Shown here one piece after another: positions 1 to 6,223 of a stretch of 6,223 nt of DNA. Origin of the DNA: Sulfurimonas sp. (GTDB taxonomy: Bacteria > Campylobacterota > Campylobacteria > Campylobacterales > Sulfurimonadaceae); assembly GCA_024762745.1 (NCBI GenBank), contig JANTGV010000074.1, positions 1 to 6,223 of the forward strand, in the 5' to 3' direction. How positions within the stretch are numbered: position 1 is the stretch's first letter; each line of letters begins with the position of its first letter. A program made the translations under genes and the position numbers. Below the pieces are notes generated by a model. The model was given only the letters and a program-made list of their open reading frames with translations. It was not told where the DNA came from and searched no databases.

Positions 1-1400
1 TCTTTAAAGATGTATTCACTAAGTATGCTGACTTATTCAAAGAACTAGGTGTTAACCCTAACCTTGGTATGAGTGACTTAGAGAAAAAAATCGCTGGTCA
101 CCCAAAAGAAGCTGAAATCAAAGCAGCTTTCCAAGCAGTGGTAGATGCTGACTCTCCGAGAATAGCTATGGTTGATTCTGACAAGGGAACTACAAACTTC
201 AACGCATCTAATGATGTAATTATCGATGCTTCAATGCCTGTTGTTGTACGTGAAGGTGGTAAACAATGGGACAGAACTGGTGCAGCTGACGAATGTGTTG
301 CTGTTATTCCTGACTCTACTTACGCAATGTTCCACCAAGAAATGGTTTCAGATTGTGTGAAAAACGGTCAATTCGATGTTGCTACAATGGGTAATGTTGC
401 GAACGTTGGTCTTATGGCACAAAAAGCAGAAGAGTATGGTTCTCACCCGACTACTTTTGAGCTTACAGAATCTGGTACTGTAACTGTAACTGCAGAAGAC
501 GGTACTGTACTTATGAGTTTTGAATGTGAAGAAGGTGATATCTGGAGAATGTCTCGTACTAAAGATATTCCAGTGAAAGACTGGGTTCGTTTAGCAGTTG
601 AGCGTGCGAAACTTACAGGTAATCCTGCAGTATTCTGGTTAGATGAAGAACGTGCACATGATGCTGAAGTACTTAAAAAAGTAAATAAATATTTACCAGA
701 ACATGACACTACAGGTCTTATTATTAAAGTAATGGACGTTGCGTCAGCTACAAGATTTACAAATGAAAGAGTAAGAGCTGGTAAAGATACTATTTCTGTT
801 ACTGGTAACGTTTTACGTGACCACCTGACTGATATGTACCCAATTTTAGAGCTTGGAACATCTGCAAAAATGCTTTCAATCGTTCCATTATTAGCTGGTG
901 GTGGTCTGTTTGAAACTGGTGCCGGTGGTTCTGCTCCTAAACATGTTGACCAATTCTTAGCTGAAGGTCACCTAAGATGGGATTCACTTGGTGAGTTCTT
1001 GGCACTTGCTGAATCATTAAGAATGATCTATCAAAAAAGTGAAGACAGCAAAATCGGTGCATTGACAGAAGGTCTTGATAAAGCTAACGAAGGTTACCTT
1101 GATAACGACAAAGCACCAGGTAGAAAATGTGGTCAACCAGACAATAAAGCTTCTCACTACTGGGTAGCACGCTACTGGGCTGATGCATTAAGCACACAAA
1201 CTGCTGATACTGCATTAGCAGATAAATTTACTCCTGTTGCAGAAGAGCTGATTAAAAATGAAGAGAAAATTATATCTGAATTATTAGCTGCAGAAGGAAA
1301 ACCTCAAGATGTTGGTGGATATTTCCATCCAGATGATGAAAAAGCTGCTAAAGCAATGCGTCCATCTGCTACATTAAACTCAATTATTGAGAATATCTAA
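1..1400 (+). CDS. icd: Isocitrate dehydrogenase, NADP-dependent, monomeric type (5' end outside window)
   Basis: This cytoplasmic enzyme interconverts isocitrate and 2-oxoglutarate plus CO2 with NADP(H). The frame is already open at base 3 and reads FKDVFTKYADLFKELGVNP before the ATG at 69, so that ATG is an internal Met and the gene starts upstream of the window. The 465 visible complete codons align without gaps to the C-terminal part of the Azotobacter vinelandii monomeric enzyme as I recall it. Numbering from the Phe at base 3 and adding 275, the metal ligands D75, D273 and D277 match D350, D548 and D552. The substrate residues Y145 and R272 match Y420 and R547. The NADP residues H314, R325, D327 and R374 match H589, R600, D602 and R649. 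The implied full length is about 740 residues, usual for this family and unlike the homodimeric enzymes of about 420. The C-terminal AMRPSATLN stretch is also typical. A terminator follows directly, so it is probably transcribed separately from mdh. Confidence 0.97.
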   Translation, partial: FKDVFTKYADLFKELGVNPNLGMSDLEKKIAGHPKEAEIKAAFQAVVDADSPRIAMVDSDKGTTNFNASNDVIIDASMPVVVREGGKQWDRTGAADECVAVIPDSTYAMFHQEMVSDCVKNGQFDVATMGNVANVGLMAQKAEEYGSHPTTFELTESGTVTVTAEDGTVLMSFECEEGDIWRMSRTKDIPVKDWVRLAVERAKLTGNPAVFWLDEERAHDAEVLKKVNKYLPEHDTTGLIIKVMDVASATRFTNERVRAGKDTISVTGNVLRDHLTDMYPILELGTSAKMLSIVPLLAGGGLFETGAGGSAPKHVDQFLAEGHLRWDSLGEFLALAESLRMIYQKSEDSKIGALTEGLDKANEGYLDNDKAPGRKCGQPDNKASHYWVARYWADALSTQTADTALADKFTPVAEELIKNEEKIISELLAAEGKPQDVGGYFHPDDEKAAKAMRPSATLNSIIENI

Positions 1401-1408
1401 GTTAAATC

Positions 1409-1451
1409 ATATTGTGCGTAGGGTATACTCTGCGCACAATATTCTCTTTTT
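1409..1451 (+). terminator. Rho-independent terminator after icd
   Basis: Bases 1409-1420 pair with 1431-1442 over 12 bp with one G-U. The stem extends inward by 1421-1423 with 1428-1430 (again one G-U), leaving a TATA tetraloop. The core arms are ATTGTGCG and CGCACAAT. A T-rich tail (TCTCTTTTT, 1443-1451) follows at once. The hairpin begins 9 bases after the icd stop codon. This is a convincing intrinsic terminator that separates icd from the downstream genes. Confidence 0.88.
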
Positions 1452-1476
1452 ATATGTAACCCTTTCTTATTAGTGT

Positions 1477-1546
1477 TTTATATAAAAGGTGAATTGTTGT
1501 ATAAACTCACCTAAAATTTGACCCCATTAGTATACTTAAGTGTTAT
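1477..1546 (+). promoter_or_regulatory. Candidate promoter region for mdh-fumC-sucCD
   Basis: A promoter is expected between the icd terminator and mdh. Two sigma70-like pairs can be seen. The first is TTTATA (1477-1482), a 17-base spacer and TATAAA (1500-1505). The second is TTGACC (1518-1523), a 17-base spacer and TGTTAT (1541-1546). A lone TATACT (1531-1536) is a third possible -10 box. The -35 box is poorly conserved in Campylobacterota, so the -10 boxes deserve more weight. None is decisive in such AT-rich DNA. The leader before mdh would be about 60-100 bases. Confidence 0.35.
1487..1512. repeat. Inverted repeat AGGTGA-N14-TCACCT upstream of mdh
   Basis: Perfect 6-base arms AGGTGA (1487-1492) and TCACCT (1507-1512) are centred 20 bases apart, about two helical turns. 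They enclose TATAAA (1500-1505), one of the candidate -10 boxes, so a dimeric regulator binding here could block that promoter. As single strand, GTT (1496-1498) and AAC (1504-1506) could also pair inside the arms. On the minus strand the dyad is followed by TTTTATAT, so a minus-strand terminator is another reading, although no minus-strand gene is seen. The symmetry is seen; the role is unknown. Confidence 0.45.
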
Positions 1547-1568
1547 GTGTTCGCACATATTGTTTAAG
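1535..1568. repeat. Second dyad upstream of mdh: CTTAA / TATGTG-TTCG-CACATA / TTAAG
   Basis: The inner arms TATGTG (1544-1549) and CACATA (1554-1559) surround TTCG. The outer arms CTTAA (1535-1539) and TTAAG (1564-1568) are separated from the inner ones by 4 unpaired bases on each side, so the whole element is symmetric over 34 bases. It also carries TTAAGTG twice in direct orientation (1536-1542 and 1564-1570). It overlaps or lies just downstream of the candidate -10 boxes. It could be an operator in DNA or a hairpin in the 5' leader of the mdh transcript. No long T-run follows, so it is not a normal terminator. Confidence 0.45.
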
Positions 1569-1612
1569 TGTATCTTGTTGGTGGTCATAGTAATTAATAT
1601 TAAGGAGCTTAT

Positions 1613-2569
1613 ATGAGTCAAGGAAAAAGGGTAGGGATAGTAGGTGCTGGTAATGTCGGTGCAACAGTAGCTTACTCTCTTGCAATGCTTGGATCATGTC
1701 ATGAAATCATACTTCGTGATAATAAAATAGACGTAGCAAAAGGAAAAGCTCTTGATATGTCACAAGCAGCTTCTGCAGTGCGAAGTCATACGGTTGTCAG
1801 TGTTGCTGAAGAGATGTCGGATTTAGTTGATTGCGATGTTGTTGTGGTAACTGCAGGAAGTCCAAGACTCCCTGGTATGAGCCGTGATGATCTGTTGATG
1901 ATAAATGCAAATATAACAAAAGAAGTCATAGAAGGCATTGCAAAGTATTCTCCAAATGCTATTGTTATTATGGTGTCAAATCCACTTGACGCTATGACAT
2001 ATGTCGCACTCAAAGAGAGTGGCTTTGACAGAAGTCGTGTTATAGGAATGGCAGGAATACTTGATAGTTCGAGAATGGCTGCATTTATACAGGAAAAACT
2101 CGGTTATGGTGGCGGGCAGATCCGTGCCTCAGTTATGGGTGGTCACGGTGATGATATGGTGCCGCTTCCACGCTACTCTACAGTCGCAGGTGTTCCTCTT
2201 TCAGATGTACTGACCAATGAAGAAATTGCTGAAATTGTTGACAGAACACGTCATGGCGGTGCTGAAATAGTCGGTTATTTAAAAACTGGCTCTGCTTATT
2301 ATGCCCCTGCAAAATCAACTGCTATTATGGTTGATGCTATTTTGAAAGATACAAAACAGATTCATCCATGTGCAGTTTGTCTAGAAGGTGAATACGGCTA
2401 CAGCGATGTGGTTTCAGGTGTGCCTGTAATGCTTGGTGCCAAAGGTGCCGAAAAAATAATTGAAGTAACATTAGATGAAAAAGAAAAATCAATGTTCGCA
2501 CAATCTTGTAAATCTGTTCAGGATCTAATTGACACGCTAAAAGAAAATAATTTTTTTGAAGGAAAGTAA
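1613..2569 (+). CDS. mdh: Malate dehydrogenase, NAD-dependent, LDH-like family
   Basis: This enzyme interconverts malate and oxaloacetate with NAD(H) in the cytoplasm. It has 318 residues, normal for the LDH-like MDH family. The N-terminal Rossmann fold shows GAGNVGA at 11-17. D36, at the end of the second strand (LRD), favours NAD over NADP. The substrate loop [13 protein letters not shown] (83-95) carries R85 and R91. Arg at the position of R85, where lactate dehydrogenases have Gln, indicates malate rather than lactate. Further substrate and catalytic residues are N123 (SNP), D151 and R154 (LDSSR) and the proton-relay H178 (GGHGD). The ATG at 1613 is chosen because AAGGAG at 1602-1607 sits 5 bases upstream and the protein begins directly before the first beta strand. 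It is the first gene of the probable mdh-fumC-sucC-sucD operon, and its stop lies 4 bases before the fumC start. A lactate dehydrogenase is the only serious alternative and is unlikely. Confidence 0.95.
   Translation: MSQGKRVGIVGAGNVGATVAYSLAMLGSCHEIILRDNKIDVAKGKALDMSQAASAVRSHTVVSVAEEMSDLVDCDVVVVTAGSPRLPGMSRDDLLMINANITKEVIEGIAKYSPNAIVIMVSNPLDAMTYVALKESGFDRSRVIGMAGILDSSRMAAFIQEKLGYGGGQIRASVMGGHGDDMVPLPRYSTVAGVPLSDVLTNEEIAEIVDRTRHGGAEIVGYLKTGSAYYAPAKSTAIMVDAILKDTKQIHPCAVCLEGEYGYSDVVSGVPVMLGAKGAEKIIEVTLDEKEKSMFAQSCKSVQDLIDTLKENNFFEGK
2559..2563 (+). promoter_or_regulatory. Ribosome binding site that fixes the fumC start
   Basis: AAGGA, within GAAGGAAAG, overlaps the last codons of mdh and ends 10 bases before the ATG at 2574. 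An in-frame TTG at 2556 would add six residues, but it has no Shine-Dalgarno sequence before it and would contain this site inside the coding region. The ATG at 2574 is therefore preferred. The overlap with the mdh end is consistent with translational coupling. Confidence 0.75.
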
Positions 2570-2573
2570 AACT

Positions 2574-3965
2574 ATGAAAACTCGTATAGAAAAAGATACA
2601 ATGGGTGAAATAGAAGTCCCTCAGGACGCTTACTGGGGTGCCCAGACACAAAGAAGTATTCAAAACTTTAAAATCGGTGAAGAAACAATGCCGTACGAGA
2701 TTACGCGTGCATTTTCATACCTAAAAAAAGCTGTTGCGCTTGTGAATAAAGACCTAGGAAAATTAGATGCTAAAAAAGCAGATGCTATTGCTCAAGCTGC
2801 TGATGATATGCTTGCTGGAAAACTAGACGGAAATTATCCTTTAGTTGTATGGCAAACAGGTTCTGGTACGCAGTCTAACATGAATAACAATGAAGTTCTT
2901 GCAAATCGTGCGACTGAAATCTTAGGTGGAGATTTTAGAAAAGAAAAACTTGTACATCCAAATGATGATGTTAACAAGTCACAGTCTTCAAATGACACAT
3001 ATCCTACTGCTTTACATGTAGCCGCTGTGATTGCGGTTGAAGAAAATCTTCTTCCTGCTATTGCTAAACTTAAAGCAACACTACAGGCTAAAAGTGAAGC
3101 ATTTAAAGATATAGTAAAAATAGGTCGTACACATTTACAAGATGCAACACCGTTAACGCTTGGTCAAGAGATCAGCGGTTGGGTTGAAATGCTCAATAAA
3201 TGTGAAAAAATGGCAAAAGACTCACTCGAAGCCGTTCGTGAACTTGCTCTTGGTGGAACAGCTGTTGGTACAGGGCTTAATGCACACCCGGAACTTGGTG
3301 AGAGAGTAGCGAAAAAACTTTCTGAACTTACAGGTCATGATTTTATCACAGCACCAAATAAATTCCATGCATTAACATCTCATGATGCGCTTGTATTTGC
3401 TCACGGAGCACTAAAAGCACTTGCAGCAGATATGATGAAAATAGCGAATGATGTTAGATGGCTTGCTTCAGGTCCACGTTGTGGTCTTGGTGAAATTGAG
3501 ATTCCGGCAAATGAGCCTGGTTCTTCAATCATGCCAGGTAAAGTAAATCCTACACAAAGTGAAGCGGTAACAATGGTAGCATGCCAGGTAATGGGAAATG
3601 ATACTACTATAGGTATAGCAGCAAGTCAGGGTAACTTTGAACTTAATGTTTTCAAACCTGTTATTGCATACAACTTCTTACAGTCAGTAAGACTACTAAG
3701 TGACTCTATAGTTTCATTTAATGATAATGCAGCTGTAGGTATCAAACCGGTAGAAAGTAAAATAGATCACTATTTACACGATTCATTGATGTTGGTAACT
3801 GCACTTAATCCATATATTGGATATGAAAATGCAGCAAAAATCGCAAAAACTGCACATGCAAACAACTCAACATTAAAAGAGACAGCTGTTGAGCTTGGTC
3901 TTTTAACACCTGAGCAATTTGACGAATACGTAAAACCAGAAGAGATGATAGCGCCGAAGGCCTAA
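2574..3965 (+). CDS. fumC: Fumarate hydratase, class II
   Basis: This enzyme reversibly hydrates fumarate to malate. Class II fumarases are iron-sulfur-free homotetramers of the aspartase/fumarase superfamily. It has 463 residues from the ATG at 2574, close to E. coli FumC (467). Visible motifs are [10 protein letters not shown] at 95-104, where the TQS form marks fumarase rather than aspartase; HPNDDVN at 128-134 (the second carboxylate-binding site in E. coli FumC); SQSSND at 136-141; [10 protein letters not shown] at 184-193 with catalytic H187; and the superfamily signature [11 protein letters not shown] at 316-326 with catalytic S317, K323 and N325, followed by E330. All key residues match E. 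coli numbering shifted by one. It lies 4 bases after mdh and 28 bases before sucC, so its substrate and product link it directly to the neighbouring MDH. No truncation or frameshift is seen. Aspartase or argininosuccinate lyase can be excluded on the motifs. Confidence 0.96.
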   Translation: MKTRIEKDTMGEIEVPQDAYWGAQTQRSIQNFKIGEETMPYEITRAFSYLKKAVALVNKDLGKLDAKKADAIAQAADDMLAGKLDGNYPLVVWQTGSGTQSNMNNNEVLANRATEILGGDFRKEKLVHPNDDVNKSQSSNDTYPTALHVAAVIAVEENLLPAIAKLKATLQAKSEAFKDIVKIGRTHLQDATPLTLGQEISGWVEMLNKCEKMAKDSLEAVRELALGGTAVGTGLNAHPELGERVAKKLSELTGHDFITAPNKFHALTSHDALVFAHGALKALAADMMKIANDVRWLASGPRCGLGEIEIPANEPGSSIMPGKVNPTQSEAVTMVACQVMGNDTTIGIAASQGNFELNVFKPVIAYNFLQSVRLLSDSIVSFNDNAAVGIKPVESKIDHYLHDSLMLVTALNPYIGYENAAKIAKTAHANNSTLKETAVELGLLTPEQFDEYVKPEEMIAPKA

Positions 3966-3993
3966 AATCCTCAATTTAAAACAAGGAGAATAG

Positions 3994-5169
3994 ATGAATA
4001 TACATGAATATCAGGCAAAGCAAATTTTTGCTCAATACGGTGTACCGACACCAAGAGGTATTATTGCAAATACACCAGATGAAGCAGTAAGAAATGCTGA
4101 AGAATTAGGCGGTAATGTTTGGGTTGTAAAGGCGCAAATACATGCTGGAGGACGTGGACTTGGCGGTGGTGTTAAGCTTGCAAAATCATTAGATGAAGTA
4201 AGACAACTAGCAACAGAAATCTTGGGTATGACACTTGTAACTCATCAAACAGGACCAGAAGGTAAGCTTGTACAAAAGGTTTACATAGAAGAGGGCGCAG
4301 ACATTAAAGATGAACTTTATCTTTCTGTTGTACTTGACCGTGCTGCTGAGATGCCAATTATCATGGCTTCTACTGAAGGTGGTATGGATATAGAAACTGT
4401 TGCTGAAAAAACTCCGGAAAAGATCATTAAAGTACAAGTTGATCCTTCTATTGGTTTTCAAGGTTTCCATGGTCGCGAATTAGTGTTCGGTCTTGGTATA
4501 ACTGATAAAAATGAACAAAGAAAAATGATCGATTTCGCCTCAAAGCTTTATAATGTTTATATGGACAAAGATGCAGAGATGATCGAGATCAATCCACTCA
4601 TTAAAACTGGTGCAGGAGACTTCTTAGCACTTGATGGTAAAATGGGATTTGATGATTCAGCTCTTGGACGTCATCCTGAGCTAGAAGATATGAGAGATAT
4701 ATCTGAAGAAGATCCAGATGAGCGTGAAGCTGCTCAATATGGTCTATCTTATATAGCACTCGATGGTGAAATCGGTTGTATGGTAAACGGAGCAGGGCTT
4801 GCTATGGGTACTATGGATACTATCAACTATATGGGTGGAACACCTGCAAACTTCCTTGACGTTGGTGGAAGCGCAAATGCTGAAACAGTTGCGAAAGGGT
4901 TTGAAATCATTTTGAAAAATCCAAATGTAAAAGCTATTTTTGTTAATATTTTTGGTGGAATCGTAAGATGTGACCGTATTGCAAACGGTATTTTAGAAGC
5001 GACAAAGCTTGTAGATGTACATGTACCTGTGGTTGTTCGTCTTGACGGTACGAATGCACCAGAAGCAGCAGAAATTCTTAAAAATGCAAATATACCAAAT
5101 GTAATCCCGGCTACAGACTTAGCAGATGGTGCTGCAAAAGCTGTTGCTGCAGCAAAAGGAGAGTTATAA
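3994..5169 (+). CDS. sucC: Succinyl-CoA synthetase (ADP-forming), beta subunit
   Basis: With SucD this subunit interconverts succinyl-CoA, phosphate and NDP with succinate, CoA and NTP. It has 391 residues (E. coli SucC 388). The N-terminal ATP-grasp domain (about 1-240) begins MNIHEYQAKQIF, with the nucleotide-binding VKAQIHAGGRG at 45-55. The Mg-binding residues are N200 (EINP) and D214 (LDGK). The C-terminal ligase domain shows NGAGLAMGTMD (265-275), ANFLDVGGSA (285-294), the succinate-site loop IFGGIVRCD (319-327) and VRLDGTNAPEA (348-358). One detail: the glycine loop reads GGRGLGGG, where E. coli has GGRGKAGG, so Lys is replaced by Leu at position 56. A similar loop occurs in Campylobacter SucC as I recall it. 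The start is supported by AAGGAG at 3983-3988, 5 bases before the ATG. The sucD ATG follows the stop codon after 3 bases, typical of paired subunits. Preference for ATP or GTP cannot be read with certainty. Confidence 0.97.
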   Translation: MNIHEYQAKQIFAQYGVPTPRGIIANTPDEAVRNAEELGGNVWVVKAQIHAGGRGLGGGVKLAKSLDEVRQLATEILGMTLVTHQTGPEGKLVQKVYIEEGADIKDELYLSVVLDRAAEMPIIMASTEGGMDIETVAEKTPEKIIKVQVDPSIGFQGFHGRELVFGLGITDKNEQRKMIDFASKLYNVYMDKDAEMIEINPLIKTGAGDFLALDGKMGFDDSALGRHPELEDMRDISEEDPDEREAAQYGLSYIALDGEIGCMVNGAGLAMGTMDTINYMGGTPANFLDVGGSANAETVAKGFEIILKNPNVKAIFVNIFGGIVRCDRIANGILEATKLVDVHVPVVVRLDGTNAPEAAEILKNANIPNVIPATDLADGAAKAVAAAKGEL

Positions 5170-5172
5170 GAT

Positions 5173-6048
5173 ATGTCAATTTTAGTAAATAAAGATACAA
5201 AAGTCATCGTTCAAGGTTTTACTGGTAAAGAGGGTACTTTTCATGCTGAACAATGTATTGATTATGGTACAAATATTGTTGGCGGTGTAACACCGAACAA
5301 AGGTGGAGAAAAGCATCTTGGTAAGCCTGTTTTCAATACGGTCAAAGATGCTGTTGATGCGACTGGTGCAACTGTTTCTATGGTATTCGTTCCACCTGCA
5401 TTTGTTGCAGATGCAGTAATGGAAGCTGCTGATGCAGGAATTGAACTTGCTGTTATTATTACAGAAGGTGCTCCTGTGAAAGATATGATGTTTGCTAAGC
5501 AATATGCTACAAAACACAATATGAAAACAATAGGACCAAACTGTCCTGGTGTTATTACTGCAGAAGAGTGTAAAATCGGTATTATGCCTGGTATGATTTT
5601 CAAAAAAGGTAATGTTGGACTGATTTCTAAGTCTGGAACACTTACTTATGAAGGTGCAAACCAGGTTGTAAAAGAAGGTTTTGGTATTTCTACTGCTGTA
5701 GGTATTGGCGGAGACCCAATCATTGGTCTTTCATACAAACAGATTTTACCAATGTTTGAAGCAGATCCTGAAACGGAAGCAATCGTAATGATCGGTGAGA
5801 TCGGTGGAGATCTTGAAATTCAAGCGGCAAAACTTATTAAAGAGCAAATTAGCAAACCTGTTGTTGCATTCATTGCTGGTCAAACTGCTCCTAAAGGTAA
5901 GCGTATGGGGCATGCCGGTGCGATTATTTCAGGTAGTGCAGGAACTGCGAAAGAAAAAATGGAAGCACTTGAAGCAGCTGGTGTAAAAGTTGTTGTTTCT
6001 CCTGCTGAAATTGGAAAAGCTGTTGCTGAAGTTTTAGCAAACAAATAA
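5173..6048 (+). CDS. sucD: Succinyl-CoA synthetase (ADP-forming), alpha subunit
   Basis: This is the CoA-binding and phosphohistidine-carrying partner of SucC. It has 291 residues (E. coli SucD 289). The N-terminal CoA-binding domain has [12 protein letters not shown] at 13-24, then GGVTPNKGG at 37-45, and the conserved GPNCPGVI at 121-128 in which the Cys contacts CoA in the E. coli structure. The ligase domain has SKSGTLTYE (152-160), GIGGDP (177-182) and GEIGG (208-212). The active-site histidine, which is phosphorylated during catalysis, is H247 in GHAGAIISG, equal to E. coli H246. The Shine-Dalgarno AAGGAG (5156-5161) lies inside the end of sucC, 11 bases before the ATG, so translation is probably coupled to sucC and would favour equal amounts of the two subunits. 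It is the last gene of the probable operon and is followed by a stem-loop 14 bases after its stop. No defects are seen. Confidence 0.97.
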   Translation: MSILVNKDTKVIVQGFTGKEGTFHAEQCIDYGTNIVGGVTPNKGGEKHLGKPVFNTVKDAVDATGATVSMVFVPPAFVADAVMEAADAGIELAVIITEGAPVKDMMFAKQYATKHNMKTIGPNCPGVITAEECKIGIMPGMIFKKGNVGLISKSGTLTYEGANQVVKEGFGISTAVGIGGDPIIGLSYKQILPMFEADPETEAIVMIGEIGGDLEIQAAKLIKEQISKPVVAFIAGQTAPKGKRMGHAGAIISGSAGTAKEKMEALEAAGVKVVVSPAEIGKAVAEVLANK

Positions 6049-6061
6049 TCTTTTTTTTAAT

Positions 6062-6097
6062 CTTAATTCTCTAATGATAAATTAGAGAATTAAGCCT
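6062..6097 (+). terminator. Perfect 14-bp stem-loop after sucD, probable transcript end
   Basis: Bases 6062-6075 (CTTAATTCTCTAAT) pair perfectly with 6081-6094 around a GATAA loop. Only 3 of the 14 pairs are G-C. The tail is CCTTTATAT, a poor T-run, while a run of eight T (6051-6058) lies before the stem, between the sucD stop and the hairpin. It is probably the 3' end of the mdh-fumC-sucCD transcript, either as a weak intrinsic terminator or as a stabilising 3' hairpin. On the minus strand the stem is followed by an A-run, so it is not a good terminator in that direction either. Confidence 0.6.
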
Positions 6098-6223
6098 TTA
6101 TATCCCCATCTTTTTAAAACAATTATTATATTCTATTTCTAAAAACCCTTCGTTTGGCTAATCAACAAATATCACATTTTTATTACCAAATACTTTATTT
6201 ATCCCTTTTTTAATGCATTATAT
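6098..6223. other. Very AT-rich intergenic sequence with no supported gene
   Basis: Both strands were read. Stop codons are frequent in all plus-strand frames. On the minus strand one frame is open from the right window edge for seven codons (reading YNALKKG, then TAA at 6199-6201), which could be the tail of a convergent gene but is far too short to call. The T-tracts and TAT-rich words could hold a promoter for a gene to the right, but no site stands out. Confidence 0.5.

Noticed and set aside
69..71. ATG at 69 as the start of the first gene
   Set aside because: The frame is open upstream to base 3 and the upstream residues match monomeric isocitrate dehydrogenase; starting at 69 would leave only the C-terminal part of the enzyme.
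443..709. Minus-strand open frame inside icd
   Set aside because: It lies wholly within a well-supported gene, has low-complexity Ser/Thr-rich composition typical of antisense frames, and resembles no family I know.
1786..2013. Minus-strand open frame inside mdh
   Set aside because: It is an antisense shadow of the mdh coding region, with no recognisable domain or plausible start signal.
2556..2558. TTG at 2556 as an earlier fumC start
   Set aside because: It lacks a Shine-Dalgarno sequence, overlaps mdh, adds residues outside the family consensus, and would bury the good AAGGA site of the ATG at 2574.
2337..2663. Minus-strand open frame across the mdh-fumC junction
   Set aside because: It covers two conserved genes in antisense, and its Phe/Leu/His-rich sequence looks like reverse-frame noise.
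4827..5207. Minus-strand open frames over the sucC-sucD region (also 4207-4470, 5182-5517 and 5262-5603)
   Set aside because: All are antisense to highly conserved catalytic domains; their Ala/Ser/Thr- or Cys/Asn/Ile-rich compositions mirror the plus-strand codons.
5795..5986. 63-codon plus-strand open frame inside sucD
   Set aside because: It is an out-of-frame shadow of sucD, with no family resemblance and no ribosome binding site.
6139..6160. Possible short hairpin AAAC/GTTT near 6140-6157
   Set aside because: Only four base pairs can form, too weak to support a terminator or regulatory call.
6213..6223. ATG at 6213 as the start of a next gene
   Set aside because: Only three codons are visible, and the preceding bases are a T-run without a Shine-Dalgarno sequence.
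6199..6223. Possible C-terminal tail of a convergent minus-strand gene
   Set aside because: Seven codons before a stop cannot be told from chance in AT-rich DNA.

Overview
The window holds five same-strand genes for consecutive or neighbouring steps of the citric acid cycle: the 3' part of a monomeric NADP-dependent isocitrate dehydrogenase (icd), then malate dehydrogenase (mdh), class II fumarase (fumC) and the two subunits of succinyl-CoA synthetase (sucC, sucD). All genes are intact except icd, which is cut only by the left window edge. The base composition is AT-rich, and every gene ends in TAA.

The protein types and gene order suggest a Campylobacterota (epsilonproteobacterial) chromosome, perhaps a Sulfurimonas/Sulfurovum-like sulfur oxidiser. 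The grounds are a monomeric icd followed by an LDH-like mdh and then sucCD, which resembles the icd-mdh-sucC-sucD-oor order I recall from Campylobacter jejuni. The assignment is inference from memory; no search was run. If the organism is an autotroph of this group, the enzymes may run in the reductive direction, but the window has no diagnostic gene (ATP citrate lyase, 2-oxoglutarate:ferredoxin oxidoreductase) to show it.

Layout: 1-1400 is the icd fragment, about the last 466 of some 740 residues. At 1409-1451 a strong hairpin with a T-run closes it. The 161-base stretch 1452-1612 carries two dyad-symmetric elements and weak promoter candidates and is the probable control region for the next genes. 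At 1613-6048 lie mdh, fumC, sucC and sucD, with gaps of 4, 28 and 3 bases, each preceded by a Shine-Dalgarno sequence; they probably form one operon. After sucD there is a perfect 14-bp stem-loop (6062-6094) with a weak T-rich tail, then about 130 bases of very AT-rich sequence with no supported gene.

Together MDH and FumC interconvert oxaloacetate, malate and fumarate. SucCD interconverts succinate and succinyl-CoA, and ICD interconverts isocitrate and 2-oxoglutarate. The steps between fumarate and succinate, and between succinyl-CoA and 2-oxoglutarate, must be encoded elsewhere.

I see no mobile element, CRISPR array, RNA gene or novel system. This is core metabolism, and the most interesting parts are non-coding: the dyads upstream of mdh and the odd layout of the hairpin after sucD.
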